Assembly (NCBI GenBank): GCA_018653085.1
Contig: JABIAY010000039.1
Span: 1 to 53,498, forward strand
Direction: 5' to 3'
Source of the DNA: Nitrospina sp.
GTDB taxonomy: Bacteria; Nitrospinota; Nitrospinia; Nitrospinales; VA-1
Length of the DNA: 53,498 nucleotides
The translations under genes and the position numbers were made by a program. Positions within the stretch are counted from its first letter, which is position 1. Every line of letters begins with the position of its first letter. Positions 26,083 through 35,189 of the stretch are shown piece by piece. Below the pieces are notes generated by a model. It ran no database searches. It had not been told where the DNA came from and saw only the letters and a list, made by a program, of their open reading frames with translations.

Positions 26083-27213
26083 CTAGAAATAATTCACCAG
26101 CGTTAAACCCACCAAATGTTCCGTTCCGTTGAACACATCGGTTTTGCGAAACAAGCGCCCATCCTTTTTCCCTGATTTCAAAGCACCCCCTACCCGCCCA
26201 TGAAGATAGAGAAACAACGTGTCGGTCAGCGTATATTCAACTTGCGGTACGAGTTGAAAACTTTTATCCCGCAGATCGTAAAGTCCGAACACCTGCCACT
26301 GAATATCAATCCCTACCGGCTGGTCGAGAGAAACGCCGATTTGTTGAAAGGTTCGTTGCCCCTTCAGATCAGAGAGACTGAAACCACTTTGCCGGGTAGT
26401 AAGAAAATATTCCGCCAGAACATGCAGGCCCTCGCCTATACCAAAAGTATAGTCCACCCCCAAAACCGTATCGAATTGAATTGGGGCGGATGGCTCCATT
26501 TCAATATCCAAACGGCTTTCATTCCAGAAGCCAAATCCCTTTTCCCCTTTAAAATGATAGCCTAGCTGTACCATTTCCTGCTTGTAACCGGGCAGGCCTT
26601 CCAAATCAGATTTCGGGTGATATTGAAATACCGCTCCCGCTTCGATACCACCAAGTAGCATCTCGCCACGCATTCCGAAAATCAAGGCGTTATTTTTTTT
26701 TGCCGGAACCAGCCATCCTTCAACAAGAGACGTTGCCGACGGAAACCGGGTAACACGCACACCATCCACCCCGCGAGTCTCCGGGACAACACCGGTCACA
26801 TCCCGGGTATCAAAAATTCCCAGAGGCCGATATATGGTTCCGGAACCAAAAAGAATTTTTTGTCGTCCTCCCCTGACTTTAAATTCCCCATTATCCAAGC
26901 GAAGCCATGCGCGGAAAAAATCCACATCGGTTTCCCGGCGAAGTCCCGATTGCACACTGGAGCCATCCGCCTCCTTCGCATCGGCGGACAATTCATAATC
27001 CAGAACCCAATCGCCTTTTTCAACCACGTTACCCAGCAAACCCAGCCGCAACTCTAATTCACTATCAAAATCTTTATGGAAGGAAGGGCTGTCAACAAAG
27101 CTACTGCCCACCTTCAATCTGCCCTCAAAATCCGCATCGAACGCCCACAAAGCTGAGTTAAAAAAAAGGAACGCTGTTAGCGCAAGCAATAATTTTAAGA
27201 GTCTCTTATTCAA
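26083..27213 (-). CDS. outer-membrane beta-barrel protein
   Basis: 376 residues with a signal peptide ending ALWA (about 1-24). The chain alternates amphipathic strands (LELRLGLLGNVVEKGDWVLDY, FFRAWLRLDNGEFKVRGGRQ, LHVLAEYFLTTR, TDTLFLYLHGRVGG) and ends in VGLTLVNYF, a classical C-terminal aromatic barrel-insertion signal. The RGGRQKILFGSG stretch and the mid-chain repeats resemble alginate-export/porin-like families. It lies between the glycosyltransferases and the ABC transporter in one operon, and may be the outer-membrane part of the export route; this is inference. Confidence 0.75.
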   Translation of the reverse strand: MNKRLLKLLLALTAFLFFNSALWAFDADFEGRLKVGSSFVDSPSFHKDFDSELELRLGLLGNVVEKGDWVLDYELSADAKEADGSSVQSGLRRETDVDFFRAWLRLDNGEFKVRGGRQKILFGSGTIYRPLGIFDTRDVTGVVPETRGVDGVRVTRFPSATSLVEGWLVPAKKNNALIFGMRGEMLLGGIEAGAVFQYHPKSDLEGLPGYKQEMVQLGYHFKGEKGFGFWNESRLDIEMEPSAPIQFDTVLGVDYTFGIGEGLHVLAEYFLTTRQSGFSLSDLKGQRTFQQIGVSLDQPVGIDIQWQVFGLYDLRDKSFQLVPQVEYTLTDTLFLYLHGRVGGALKSGKKDGRLFRKTDVFNGTEHLVGLTLVNYF

Positions 27214-27214
27214 C

Positions 27215-27934
27215 TTATACGATGGGTTTAATAAGTTTTTTTCGAAAACTTAAAAGTTGCAGAAAACCTGAAACGGTCAGCTTGAACAAAGACCACTGAC
27301 GTTTTACTCCTAACGGAGGCGATTGGCGCATCTTGTGGGGAACCTCCTTTTCAATAATTTCCATTCCCGTGTAGTGCATGAAGATAGATAAAAACATGGA
27401 GGGTGCGCAGGTGCCAGGAGGAATCAGATGCCGAGCCTGCTTCCACGTGTCCATATGAAGAATTTTGAAAGGCACATTCACGTCACGGATTCGCAATCCA
27501 AAAAGCAGGTAAATCACAAACCGGATAAACCGAGTGAGCACAAGCCTAATTTGAGGATCATGACGTTGAGCCCTGATCCCGAAAACACCATCATGATCCT
27601 CCATCTCCTGCCATAAGAGAGGGAATGGCGTTAAGGGTATTTGCTGATCACTATCAATCAGAAACACAAAATCCGATTGCACACTTTCAAGGCCCGTGAT
27701 GAGTGCCATCCCATGCCCCCCATTTTCTTGATGGATAATAGTGATCCGGTCATCTTCCTCAGCCAACCCATCCAGTATAGGTCCCGTATTATCACGGCTA
27801 CCATCGTCGACAACTACTAGTCGAGCTTGCGGTAAAACTTTAAAAACCTGGTTCTGAACTTCCCGAACCGCACCCTCAATCAACGCTTCCTCATTATAGG
27901 CAGGCATGACAACCGTAAGAGTTCTCGTATCCAT
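27215..27934 (-). CDS. glycosyltransferase family 2 (DPM1/GtrB-like)
   Basis: About 239 residues. GT-A fold with TVVMPAYNEEALIEGAVREV at the N-terminus, the nucleotide-binding VVDDGSRDNTGPILDG and catalytic LIDSDQQIPLTPFPLL (DxD-like). This is the type that transfers a sugar to polyprenyl phosphate. A hydrophobic stretch near the C-terminal third (FIRFVIYLLFGL) may touch the membrane; a TM-pair tail of longer GtrB forms is missing. Start is uncertain: the ATG at 27934 begins one base after the stop of the upstream gene, and alternative starts at 27943, 27949 and 27955 would overlap it. Confidence 0.82.
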   Translation of the reverse strand: MDTRTLTVVMPAYNEEALIEGAVREVQNQVFKVLPQARLVVVDDGSRDNTGPILDGLAEEDDRITIIHQENGGHGMALITGLESVQSDFVFLIDSDQQIPLTPFPLLWQEMEDHDGVFGIRAQRHDPQIRLVLTRFIRFVIYLLFGLRIRDVNVPFKILHMDTWKQARHLIPPGTCAPSMFLSIFMHYTGMEIIEKEVPHKMRQSPPLGVKRQWSLFKLTVSGFLQLLSFRKKLIKPIV

Positions 27935-27935
27935 T

Positions 27936-29480
27936 CTATCCATCGGCATTATCACTCAAGTGCAGATTGTTTGATAAACGTTCTTCCAGCGCGCCACCTT
28001 TCAAATAATATAACTCAAAAGGGCGAAAATTCTGATTATCGGGAAATCTTCGATAATCAGAAAGAACATCGTTGAAATTTGGAATCACCCTTTTGGACAA
28101 AGAATCGACCACCATAATCTCCACAGGTGGACTACTCAACTCTCCCTTCACTCTCTCCCAGAACTGGGGAGCCTGGGGTCCTCTTTTAAAAATCCATGTC
28201 GCGATCAAACCGGTTTGTGGCGAACGGCCCGTGTAATAGAATAATCCAACACTCGATCCCCATGCATGAAAAGTTTCTTCCGGAAGCAGTAAAGTGTTTA
28301 TTTTTATCGCCAGCTGTTTCAAAACCGCATAGGCCCCATAATTGGATTTGTTCCACCAGTTTTCGTACTGGGTATAATTGAAAAGTTGAATACCTATCAT
28401 TATGGTTAAGACAACGCTTCCAGTTATTTTCATCATGCGTTGGCTATTTTCCCTGTATACATGAGAAAGAGACATCAGAGACCATGAAGTTGCAACACTC
28501 AATACCGGCAACCACAGCTGGTAATAATGACCAAAAAATTTTCCCGGCAACGAAATCATTATAAAAACAGAAAGCACGTAAGCGGCCATCATGGCTTGGC
28601 TTCTACTAATTCCTTTTCTCAGGCTCAGAAGGAGACCGAGCGAGGCAATGATAAATAATAACGAGAGCGGGTATAAATATTTCGGGAAAAGATGAGCTAA
28701 TTGAAGACCGGAAACAAGATTTTGGAATAAGTTTCCGGCATAATTTCTGTTGAATTCAAAAACAGCATAAGAAAAATCATCAAACCTGTTTTGGGAAAAG
28801 AAATAGCCTGCTGTCAGCGCCCAGGCACCCACCCCTACAGCGGCCATCAGCGATACATGTAGAAAGGGCTTGGAGGATTTCACAGATGGAAATAGTAAAT
28901 ACACCAGAGAAAACAGAATCGCAACCACCACCGCAATGGGTTTATAGAGGCTGGCTAATGCAAAAAGTCCGCCCACGATTAAAACTTTTTTCCAGTCCCG
29001 AAACGCTTCACCTGCTTGCAAGAACAAGGCAAATGCCCAAATCACACAAACATTGATAAACTCTTCTGTGTTTGGGGAATCCGTTCCAAGATAAATTTGC
29101 CTTGAAATAACAGCCCAGATAGCCGCGGCCCACAGTCCCGTTATCGGCCCCCTGCCTCCTGCGGAGGCGGCACTGTATACGCCAAACAATATAAGAATTG
29201 CTACTGCCACATTTAAAAGGAAAAAAGATTGCGACCCGAAGCCCACCATCGCCTGTGCGGCGGCAAATGTCAGGTGAATGGCAGGGGGTTTGTGATCCCA
29301 TAAATCAGAATAAAGAGCACGGCCTTCGAGAAGTTCATTGCCCATAATCGCATAGGTAACCGTATCCACACCAAGAAGGCCATCATAGGCCTGTATTCGT
29401 GACAGGATAATGAGTAGTGAAAATAAAATCAGGGCGAGAGCAATATTTGTTTTGGAGATATGTTTCATCTGGAATTTCAA
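27936..29480 (-). CDS. glycosyltransferase family 39-like, integral membrane
   Basis: 514 residues with about 11-12 membrane helices. The luminal/periplasmic first loop carries LSRIQAYDGLLGVDTVTYAIMG and GRALYSDLWDHKPP, the acidic-residue loop of PMT/ArnT-type enzymes that use polyprenyl-linked sugars. The C-terminal soluble part lies in the periplasm. It pairs with the polyprenyl-phosphate GT2 immediately downstream, so together they likely make and use a lipid-linked sugar. Acceptor unknown. The N-terminus has two close ATGs (29480 or 29468). Confidence 0.8.
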   Translation of the reverse strand: MKFQMKHISKTNIALALILFSLLIILSRIQAYDGLLGVDTVTYAIMGNELLEGRALYSDLWDHKPPAIHLTFAAAQAMVGFGSQSFFLLNVAVAILILFGVYSAASAGGRGPITGLWAAAIWAVISRQIYLGTDSPNTEEFINVCVIWAFALFLQAGEAFRDWKKVLIVGGLFALASLYKPIAVVVAILFSLVYLLFPSVKSSKPFLHVSLMAAVGVGAWALTAGYFFSQNRFDDFSYAVFEFNRNYAGNLFQNLVSGLQLAHLFPKYLYPLSLLFIIASLGLLLSLRKGISRSQAMMAAYVLSVFIMISLPGKFFGHYYQLWLPVLSVATSWSLMSLSHVYRENSQRMMKITGSVVLTIMIGIQLFNYTQYENWWNKSNYGAYAVLKQLAIKINTLLLPEETFHAWGSSVGLFYYTGRSPQTGLIATWIFKRGPQAPQFWERVKGELSSPPVEIMVVDSLSKRVIPNFNDVLSDYRRFPDNQNFRPFELYYLKGGALEERLSNNLHLSDNADG

Positions 29481-29579
29481 TTGCCATTAAATGAAATAAT
29501 CCGTCTTGTTATACCACTTTTTCAATCCTACCTTTAAAATGGGTTATCATGGGTTCCTTGCTACAATTAGTAAGAAAGA

Positions 29580-30953
29580 ATGCTTACGAGGATTCGCGAT
29601 CAAAAATCCATGAATATCTTATTGATCAGTCCCAAATATAATTCCCACATCATTGCCCCACATCTTGGGCTGGGTTATCTCTCTGCCTCGTTGAAAAAAG
29701 CAGGCCATACAGTTCTGGTGCTTGACGGTTTGAGAGAGCCTGTGGTTTATGATCCCGAAAAATGGGATTTAGTGGGAGTCACGGCCATGTCGACCTATTT
29801 CCCCGAAGCACTCGCAGAAGTCAAAAAGGCCCGTTCCTTTGGTTTGAAAACCATCATAGGAGGACCCCATGTGATCTCCGTTCCCGAACAAAGCCTTAAA
29901 GATTCGGGTGCCGACTACGCCTGCCTTGGGGAAGGTGAAATAACCCTCAATCAACTTGCATCAGGAACCCCTGCCGAGGAAGTAGAAGGACTTCTTTACC
30001 GGGAAGATGGAGAGATCAAGCAATCCTCTCCCAAACATTTCCATAAAAATATCGATGAATTTGGGTTTCCGGACTGGTCAAGCATCGACCCCAGAACCTA
30101 CCCTCTTGCTCCGCATGGAATGATCGCCCGCGCGCACCCGCTCGCTCCCATTATCACCACACGCGGATGCCCCTACCCTTGCACCTACTGCAGTGCCCCG
30201 ATCACCGCTGGCAAAGCAATGCGTTATCGCGACCCCCTCAGTGTAGTGGACGAAATAGAAATGCTTATCCGCGACTTCGGCGTGAAAGAAATCCAGATAG
30301 AGGATGACAACTTTACTGTCAAACGGTCGCACACTCAGGAAATTTGCGAAGAAATTTTAAGACGCAACATCAAGGTCCTCTGGAGTCTTCCCAACGGAGT
30401 CCGGATTGACCTTCTCGACCCTGAACTCCTGCGACTGATGAAACGGTCAGGATGTTACTTGATGGCTCTAGGTATTGAGTCGGCCAACCAGCGCATCCTG
30501 GACCTGGTGAAAAAACAACTGGATAAAGAAGTTGTGCGCAAAACGGTTCGGGAAGTTACAGATGCCGGCATTGAAGCGTGGGGATTTTTCATGGTCGGTT
30601 TTCCAACCGAAACACGAGAAGAAATTCAAAACACCATAGACTTTGCCCACTCCCTGCCTCTGACTCTGGCCCAGTTCACCAAATGCACCCCATTGCCAGG
30701 AACAGAAATTTATGATCTCTGGCTTAAGGACTATTCAGATGGCAAGCATATTGACTGGGCAACATTCAATTATTACAAATTTCACAGCAACTGGGCTGAG
30801 GTCACCAGCGACGAAATAGACAGCATGCAAAAGAAAGCCCACCTGAGATTTTACGCTAACCCAAAAAACTTTATTCACATCATAAAGAACTTACGATTCC
30901 GGCAATACATGACGGCCTTCAAGCGATTATTCAACCTGTCTACTGCTGACTGA
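29580..30953 (+). CDS. B12-binding radical SAM protein
   Basis: 457 residues. The cobalamin-binding N-terminal domain (about 11-140) includes NILLISPKYNSH and IIGGPHVISVPEQ. The radical SAM core has the cluster motif TTRGCPYPCTYCS (CxxxCxxC, about 195-207). The next part reads EIQIEDDNFTVKRSH, LMALGIESANQRILDLVKK and FFMVGFPTETREEI, as in HpnJ/HpnP and BchE-like and polysaccharide-locus enzymes. Reaction unknown; methyl transfer or ring modification is usual. Start 29580 has a weak purine-rich leader; an ATG at 29610 (MNILLISP) may be the true start. Convergent with the flippase gene. Confidence 0.88.
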   Translation: MLTRIRDQKSMNILLISPKYNSHIIAPHLGLGYLSASLKKAGHTVLVLDGLREPVVYDPEKWDLVGVTAMSTYFPEALAEVKKARSFGLKTIIGGPHVISVPEQSLKDSGADYACLGEGEITLNQLASGTPAEEVEGLLYREDGEIKQSSPKHFHKNIDEFGFPDWSSIDPRTYPLAPHGMIARAHPLAPIITTRGCPYPCTYCSAPITAGKAMRYRDPLSVVDEIEMLIRDFGVKEIQIEDDNFTVKRSHTQEICEEILRRNIKVLWSLPNGVRIDLLDPELLRLMKRSGCYLMALGIESANQRILDLVKKQLDKEVVRKTVREVTDAGIEAWGFFMVGFPTETREEIQNTIDFAHSLPLTLAQFTKCTPLPGTEIYDLWLKDYSDGKHIDWATFNYYKFHSNWAEVTSDEIDSMQKKAHLRFYANPKNFIHIIKNLRFRQYMTAFKRLFNLSTAD

Positions 30954-30959
30954 ATAACC

Positions 30960-32315
30960 TCACGCTTCATTATAATCTGCATGCCATTTCCTGCGGCATG
31001 TTATCCAGATATAACTTCCCAATGGAACAGAAACCAGAGTCATCACCGACAAGTACCCGACCGATGCACCAATGGCTCCAAACCTGCTACCCAAAAACCA
31101 CACCACTATGCCGTTGAGCAATCCATAAACAAAAGAGTAGAGCAAAAAAGGTTCTTTTTTATGCGCCCTCAAATAGGCACTCTGGCATTGGGCAATCTGG
31201 CCCAAAACGGTTCCGACAATAAACAATCCGAAGGGGAGAGGAGAGAGCAGACGCTGAGCTAAAGGATGTTCAAAATAATTTAATCCATACACCAACAACC
31301 ATAACAGCACCGCACCCAAACTGATGACCCCCATGGATATGCCTGAGGTACGAAAGAAAAAACGATCCAGTTCCGTATAATTTTTTTTGGCAACCAGAAT
31401 ACCGAAACGCGGCACCTTGGTCGCCACCCACGCCATCGCTAATGAACCCAGTGCGGTAACCAACTGCCAGGTCATCCCCATTTGCCCTGCCACCACCGGG
31501 CCATGATAATGAAACATGACGGGAGTATAAATTGAAACCATGAAGTAGCCCATACTGCCGCCCAGGGCGAGGCGCCATTGCATGGGCCATATTTCTTCCT
31601 TCCAGTGAATTTCCTGCTCCGGCTTGAAGGTAAAAAAAGGCTGAAAAAATTTCCGGTAAACAATTAATATCAAGTAAAGAGTAGCGATAAGTCCTGCACC
31701 CACCCCAGCGATCGCCATCCACAAGCCAAAGTCCAGACTCATTGCCATCCACATTGCCAGGGAAATGAAGACCCCCTGAACAAAACGAAAACGGTAAATA
31801 GTATGAACCTGATTGCACCCTTCAAGAAGAGATAAAAACGGCAAGGCCCATAATTGCAAACCCGCTACCACCATCAAAGAAAACCAGGGACCTTTCCAGG
31901 AAATACCCAAGTCAGGAGACTGAGACAAGAACAGGTAACCCCCGCCACCAACCAACAAAACAAAAATGATGGAAGCGCAGGCATACCATTTGAAAACGAG
32001 ACGGCCGAGACTGATCAACCGCTGGCGGGCTCTTTCGTCTCCGGAAATAAAACCTGAATCGTCCAAATACAGGCCTGCCCATTCATGACTGGCAAACTGA
32101 GTGATGACAATGCAAAACCCAAGCTCTACAAACGACTGCATGGCAACCAGGCTCAGGAAAGTGTAATAGAGGCCTTGAACTTCCGGTTTCAAATAAAGTG
32201 AAATCAGGAGCAGGGTAATGGGAGCGGCAAAGAGAGACCAGACCTTTGACAACACTGCGAACATAACAGCACGGTCCACTTCCAACCACTTTAATAATTT
32301 AATGAAAACGTCCAA
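30960..32315 (-). CDS. Wzx-like polysaccharide flippase / MATE-type membrane protein
   Basis: 451 residues with about 12 hydrophobic helices (SLFAAPITLLLISLYLKPEVQ, FILLVGGGGYLFL, GISMGVISLGAVLLWLL). This topology and the N-terminal region VLSKVWSLFAAP match oligosaccharide-flippase families. It moves lipid-linked oligosaccharide across the inner membrane. Lies in the minus-strand polysaccharide locus upstream of asnB-like and glycosyltransferases, which fits. No residue-specific evidence for the substrate. Confidence 0.8.
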   Translation of the reverse strand: MDVFIKLLKWLEVDRAVMFAVLSKVWSLFAAPITLLLISLYLKPEVQGLYYTFLSLVAMQSFVELGFCIVITQFASHEWAGLYLDDSGFISGDERARQRLISLGRLVFKWYACASIIFVLLVGGGGYLFLSQSPDLGISWKGPWFSLMVVAGLQLWALPFLSLLEGCNQVHTIYRFRFVQGVFISLAMWMAMSLDFGLWMAIAGVGAGLIATLYLILIVYRKFFQPFFTFKPEQEIHWKEEIWPMQWRLALGGSMGYFMVSIYTPVMFHYHGPVVAGQMGMTWQLVTALGSLAMAWVATKVPRFGILVAKKNYTELDRFFFRTSGISMGVISLGAVLLWLLVYGLNYFEHPLAQRLLSPLPFGLFIVGTVLGQIAQCQSAYLRAHKKEPFLLYSFVYGLLNGIVVWFLGSRFGAIGASVGYLSVMTLVSVPLGSYIWITCRRKWHADYNEA

Positions 32316-32356
32316 TAGAAATAAGGTCCCTTAATTTAGTTTGAGGCCACTCATCG

Positions 32357-34291
32357 TCAACGGTTATGAAGCCAGGACTGGAAGGACAGAACATTCCAGA
32401 TAAAATATTGCCAATTATAATCGCCAGAACTGTGTTCCTTCCATTTTCGCAGAACAGGAACCGGGTCTAAAAAACCATCCTGACGAAGGGTTGTTTCATT
32501 TAATAAATCCCCCGCCCATTCTTTTAAAGGCCCCCTTAACCAGCTGTCAAGAGGTACACCAAAACCCATTTTAGGGCGCTCCACTAACTCTCGCGGCACA
32601 TATTTATTGAGCACCTGCCGCAATATCCACTTGGATTGACCGTCATGAACTTTCATCGCCATAGGAAGCTTCCAACTGAATTCAACCACACGATGATCGA
32701 GCATTGGCACTCTTGCTTCCAGTCCAACCCCCATGCTGGCACGATCCACCTTGGTGAGAATGTCATCCGGCAGATAATGCGTGCCGTCCAGAAGCATCAT
32801 TTTCATTTCGGGAACTGAGAAGTCACCCCATGAAGAGGGTCTCGTCAAAGCAGTGTCCGGTTCTGCGGTTCCAAGCACCAGAGATCCCGGCCCTACCCAA
32901 TGGGAAATGCCTTGAAGGTAAAAACCTTCAGGTCCTCCCGTTGCCAAGGCATTCCCTAATCTGCTAAAACGCTCGCTCAAGGTTCCTATGCGTCCAAACC
33001 TGTCGAACATACGACTGAGGGCGGGGCCGCCTGCGTCCAAAGCACTACCGGGAATGGCCTTTATCAGGCCCGCCAGAAGTTTGCGACCCGGTCCTGGAAT
33101 CCAACTGAATTTTCGCCAAAAATTTTTCCATGAAAAATATCTGTCGTAACCGCAGAAAAGCTCATCTCCTCCATCGCCGGAAAGGCTGACCGTAACTTTT
33201 TTCCGGGTCAACTGAGAAAGCAAAAAAGTCGGCACCTGGGAAGAATCCGCAAAAGGTTCATCATACAAGTTGGGCAAACGCGGAATTATGGACAATGCTT
33301 CCTGGGATGAAACATAAAGCTCTGTATGATCCGTTCCCAGATGCCGGGCCACCTTCTGAGCGTAAGGTGCTTCATCAAAATTCTTTTCTTGAAATCCAAT
33401 CGAGAAAGTTTTGACAGCTTGTTGGCTTTGTTTCTGCATTAATGCCACAATCACGGAAGAATCGATTCCTCCAGAAAGAAACGCGCCCAGAGGAACATCC
33501 GAAGCCATCCTGAGTTTAACCGCAGACCCTAACAAGGCATCCAGTTGATCGACTGCCTCTTCACGGGTTCCCTCAAATCCCTCCCAGGCACCCTCTCTGG
33601 CAATTTCTCCAAATGACCAATAGCAAGTCGATTCCTCTTTTCCATCCTTAACCGACAAGAATGTTCCAGGCTGGAGTTTGAAAATATTCTGATAGATGGA
33701 ACGAGGTGCGGGAATATAATTAAAACGCATCAGCAGGGAAAGTGCTTCCCGGTCCACCCTGCCCTCAAACTCAGGATGCGCTTTCAAAGCCTTTAATTCC
33801 GAACCAAATAAAAACGTGTTGCCCATCCAACCGTAATAAAGCGGTTTGATTCCTATACGATCACGGGCCAGAGTTAAAACCCGTTTTTCCTTATCCCATA
33901 AAGCAAAAGCAAACATTCCCACAAATTCTGTCAAAGCCTGGGGCAGTCCCCATTTTTCAATGGCGGCCAAAATCACTTCCGTGTCAGAGTGCCCCCGCCA
34001 CTGAGAACCCCCTGCGTGATCAAGTTTTTTTCTCAGTTCAAGAAAATTATAAACCTCTCCGTTATAAGCGATCACATACCGGCCACTGGCAGACAGCATA
34101 GGTTGGCGGCCTTCGGAGGAAAGATCAATAACAGAAAGACGTTGGTGAGCCAGACCGATTCCCGCAGTCGGGTCCATCCAAATTCCCTCATCATCCGGCC
34201 CACGATGAACCAGTGACTGGCCCATTTTTCTTAACGAATCCTCGCAGTTCGATGATGATGTCTGGGTAAGTATTCCGGCAAGACCGCACAT
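32357..34291 (-). CDS. asnB: glutamine-hydrolysing asparagine synthase-type amidotransferase
   Basis: 644 residues: an N-terminal glutaminase domain with catalytic Cys2 (MCGLAGILTQ; also HRGPDDEG and NGEVYNFLELR) and a C-terminal synthetase domain with the PP-loop FLSGGIDSSVIVAL (about 265-278) and SLSGDGGDELFCGYDRYF. Known activity of the family is ATP-dependent asparagine formation from aspartate and glutamine. In polysaccharide loci the same enzymes amidate sugar acids. The surrounding flippase, methyltransferase and glycosyltransferases favour the latter, but a housekeeping role cannot be excluded. Confidence 0.9.
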   Translation of the reverse strand: MCGLAGILTQTSSSNCEDSLRKMGQSLVHRGPDDEGIWMDPTAGIGLAHQRLSVIDLSSEGRQPMLSASGRYVIAYNGEVYNFLELRKKLDHAGGSQWRGHSDTEVILAAIEKWGLPQALTEFVGMFAFALWDKEKRVLTLARDRIGIKPLYYGWMGNTFLFGSELKALKAHPEFEGRVDREALSLLMRFNYIPAPRSIYQNIFKLQPGTFLSVKDGKEESTCYWSFGEIAREGAWEGFEGTREEAVDQLDALLGSAVKLRMASDVPLGAFLSGGIDSSVIVALMQKQSQQAVKTFSIGFQEKNFDEAPYAQKVARHLGTDHTELYVSSQEALSIIPRLPNLYDEPFADSSQVPTFLLSQLTRKKVTVSLSGDGGDELFCGYDRYFSWKNFWRKFSWIPGPGRKLLAGLIKAIPGSALDAGGPALSRMFDRFGRIGTLSERFSRLGNALATGGPEGFYLQGISHWVGPGSLVLGTAEPDTALTRPSSWGDFSVPEMKMMLLDGTHYLPDDILTKVDRASMGVGLEARVPMLDHRVVEFSWKLPMAMKVHDGQSKWILRQVLNKYVPRELVERPKMGFGVPLDSWLRGPLKEWAGDLLNETTLRQDGFLDPVPVLRKWKEHSSGDYNWQYFIWNVLSFQSWLHNR

Positions 34292-34367
34292 AGGGCGACG
34301 ATTCCTGAGTAGTAATGATTAATCGAACGACAAAACGTTGAGTTTAGTTAAGGCCAGGGTTTTTCAT

Positions 34368-35189
34368 TCATTGCTTTAAAAATACGAACTGGTTACAACC
34401 GTGTCCTCCTGCCTTGGTCACCAGTTTTTCCAGGGCAAATCCGCGCTGGCCCAAAAACTCAAAAACCTGTTCAGGTCTGGCCACCTCAAAAGGGTACCCT
34501 CCCACCCAATCGACCACATCGTGCCAGGGGGACATGCCACGGTTCTTCCCGTACTCCCGCCAACTTTTAAAGGGTTGCCCCCGTAATAAATCATAAAAAC
34601 TCTGAGGCACCCAAAACCATATTAAACATGCGATCTGCAATGGCCAGCGCATTAATTCAGGGAGCTTGTTGTAGAACCACTTGACTCCAGTCCAAATTTT
34701 GCTGGCGCGTCCCTGATCATTATAAATAGAAATATATAGATAGCCTCCATCCTCAACCTTTTCAGCCAACTTATCCATAGCCTGCCACATCGCTCCTGTA
34801 TGATGCAGGACACCCCAGGAATAAACCACATCAAACGAAGGAAGACCTTGCAAATATTGTTCATCCAGAATACTTCCCCGCTCCACAATCCAGTTATCAG
34901 AATCCGGAAAATATTTCTTTTTCAGCTCCAGGGTGCAGGCCACACTTTTCGGATCGTAATCAAAGGAAAACACTTTATCCGCGCCCAGCCTGCAAGCCGC
35001 CAGGGAGAAAAGGCCACTGCCCGAACCGGCATCGAGAAAACTGCGGCCCTTTAATGAGGAGATTTTTAAAGAGTCCTTAAGCGATTTCTCAGCCTCTCTT
35101 ATTTTTTCATCATCCAAGACAGACAAAAACCTCTGCCAATTTTCTCCAAACTCGAATCGGGATTCCGTAGTTTCATATTTACTGTCCAC
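34368..35189 (-). CDS. class I SAM-dependent methyltransferase
   Basis: About 273 residues. The SAM-binding motif I is FLDAGSGSGLFSLAA (about 50-64), followed by VFSFDYDPKSVACT (motif II) and FDVVYSWGVLHHTGAMW (about 118-134), typical of Methyltransf_23/25-type enzymes. A later hydrophobic segment (PLQIACLIWFWVPQSFYDLL) may contact the membrane. I take the GTG at 35189 (VDSKYETTESRF), which has GAGG six bases upstream; a TTG at 35204 would extend it by five residues. It overlaps the GT4 stop by 11 bp, so it is cotranscribed. Confidence 0.8.
   Translation of the reverse strand: MDSKYETTESRFEFGENWQRFLSVLDDEKIREAEKSLKDSLKISSLKGRSFLDAGSGSGLFSLAACRLGADKVFSFDYDPKSVACTLELKKKYFPDSDNWIVERGSILDEQYLQGLPSFDVVYSWGVLHHTGAMWQAMDKLAEKVEDGGYLYISIYNDQGRASKIWTGVKWFYNKLPELMRWPLQIACLIWFWVPQSFYDLLRGQPFKSWREYGKNRGMSPWHDVVDWVGGYPFEVARPEQVFEFLGQRGFALEKLVTKAGGHGCNQFVFLKQ

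Noticed and set aside
31270-31818. Open frame of 182 codons in the flippase gene
   Set aside because: Same-strand shadow in another frame; no motif and no ribosome-binding site.
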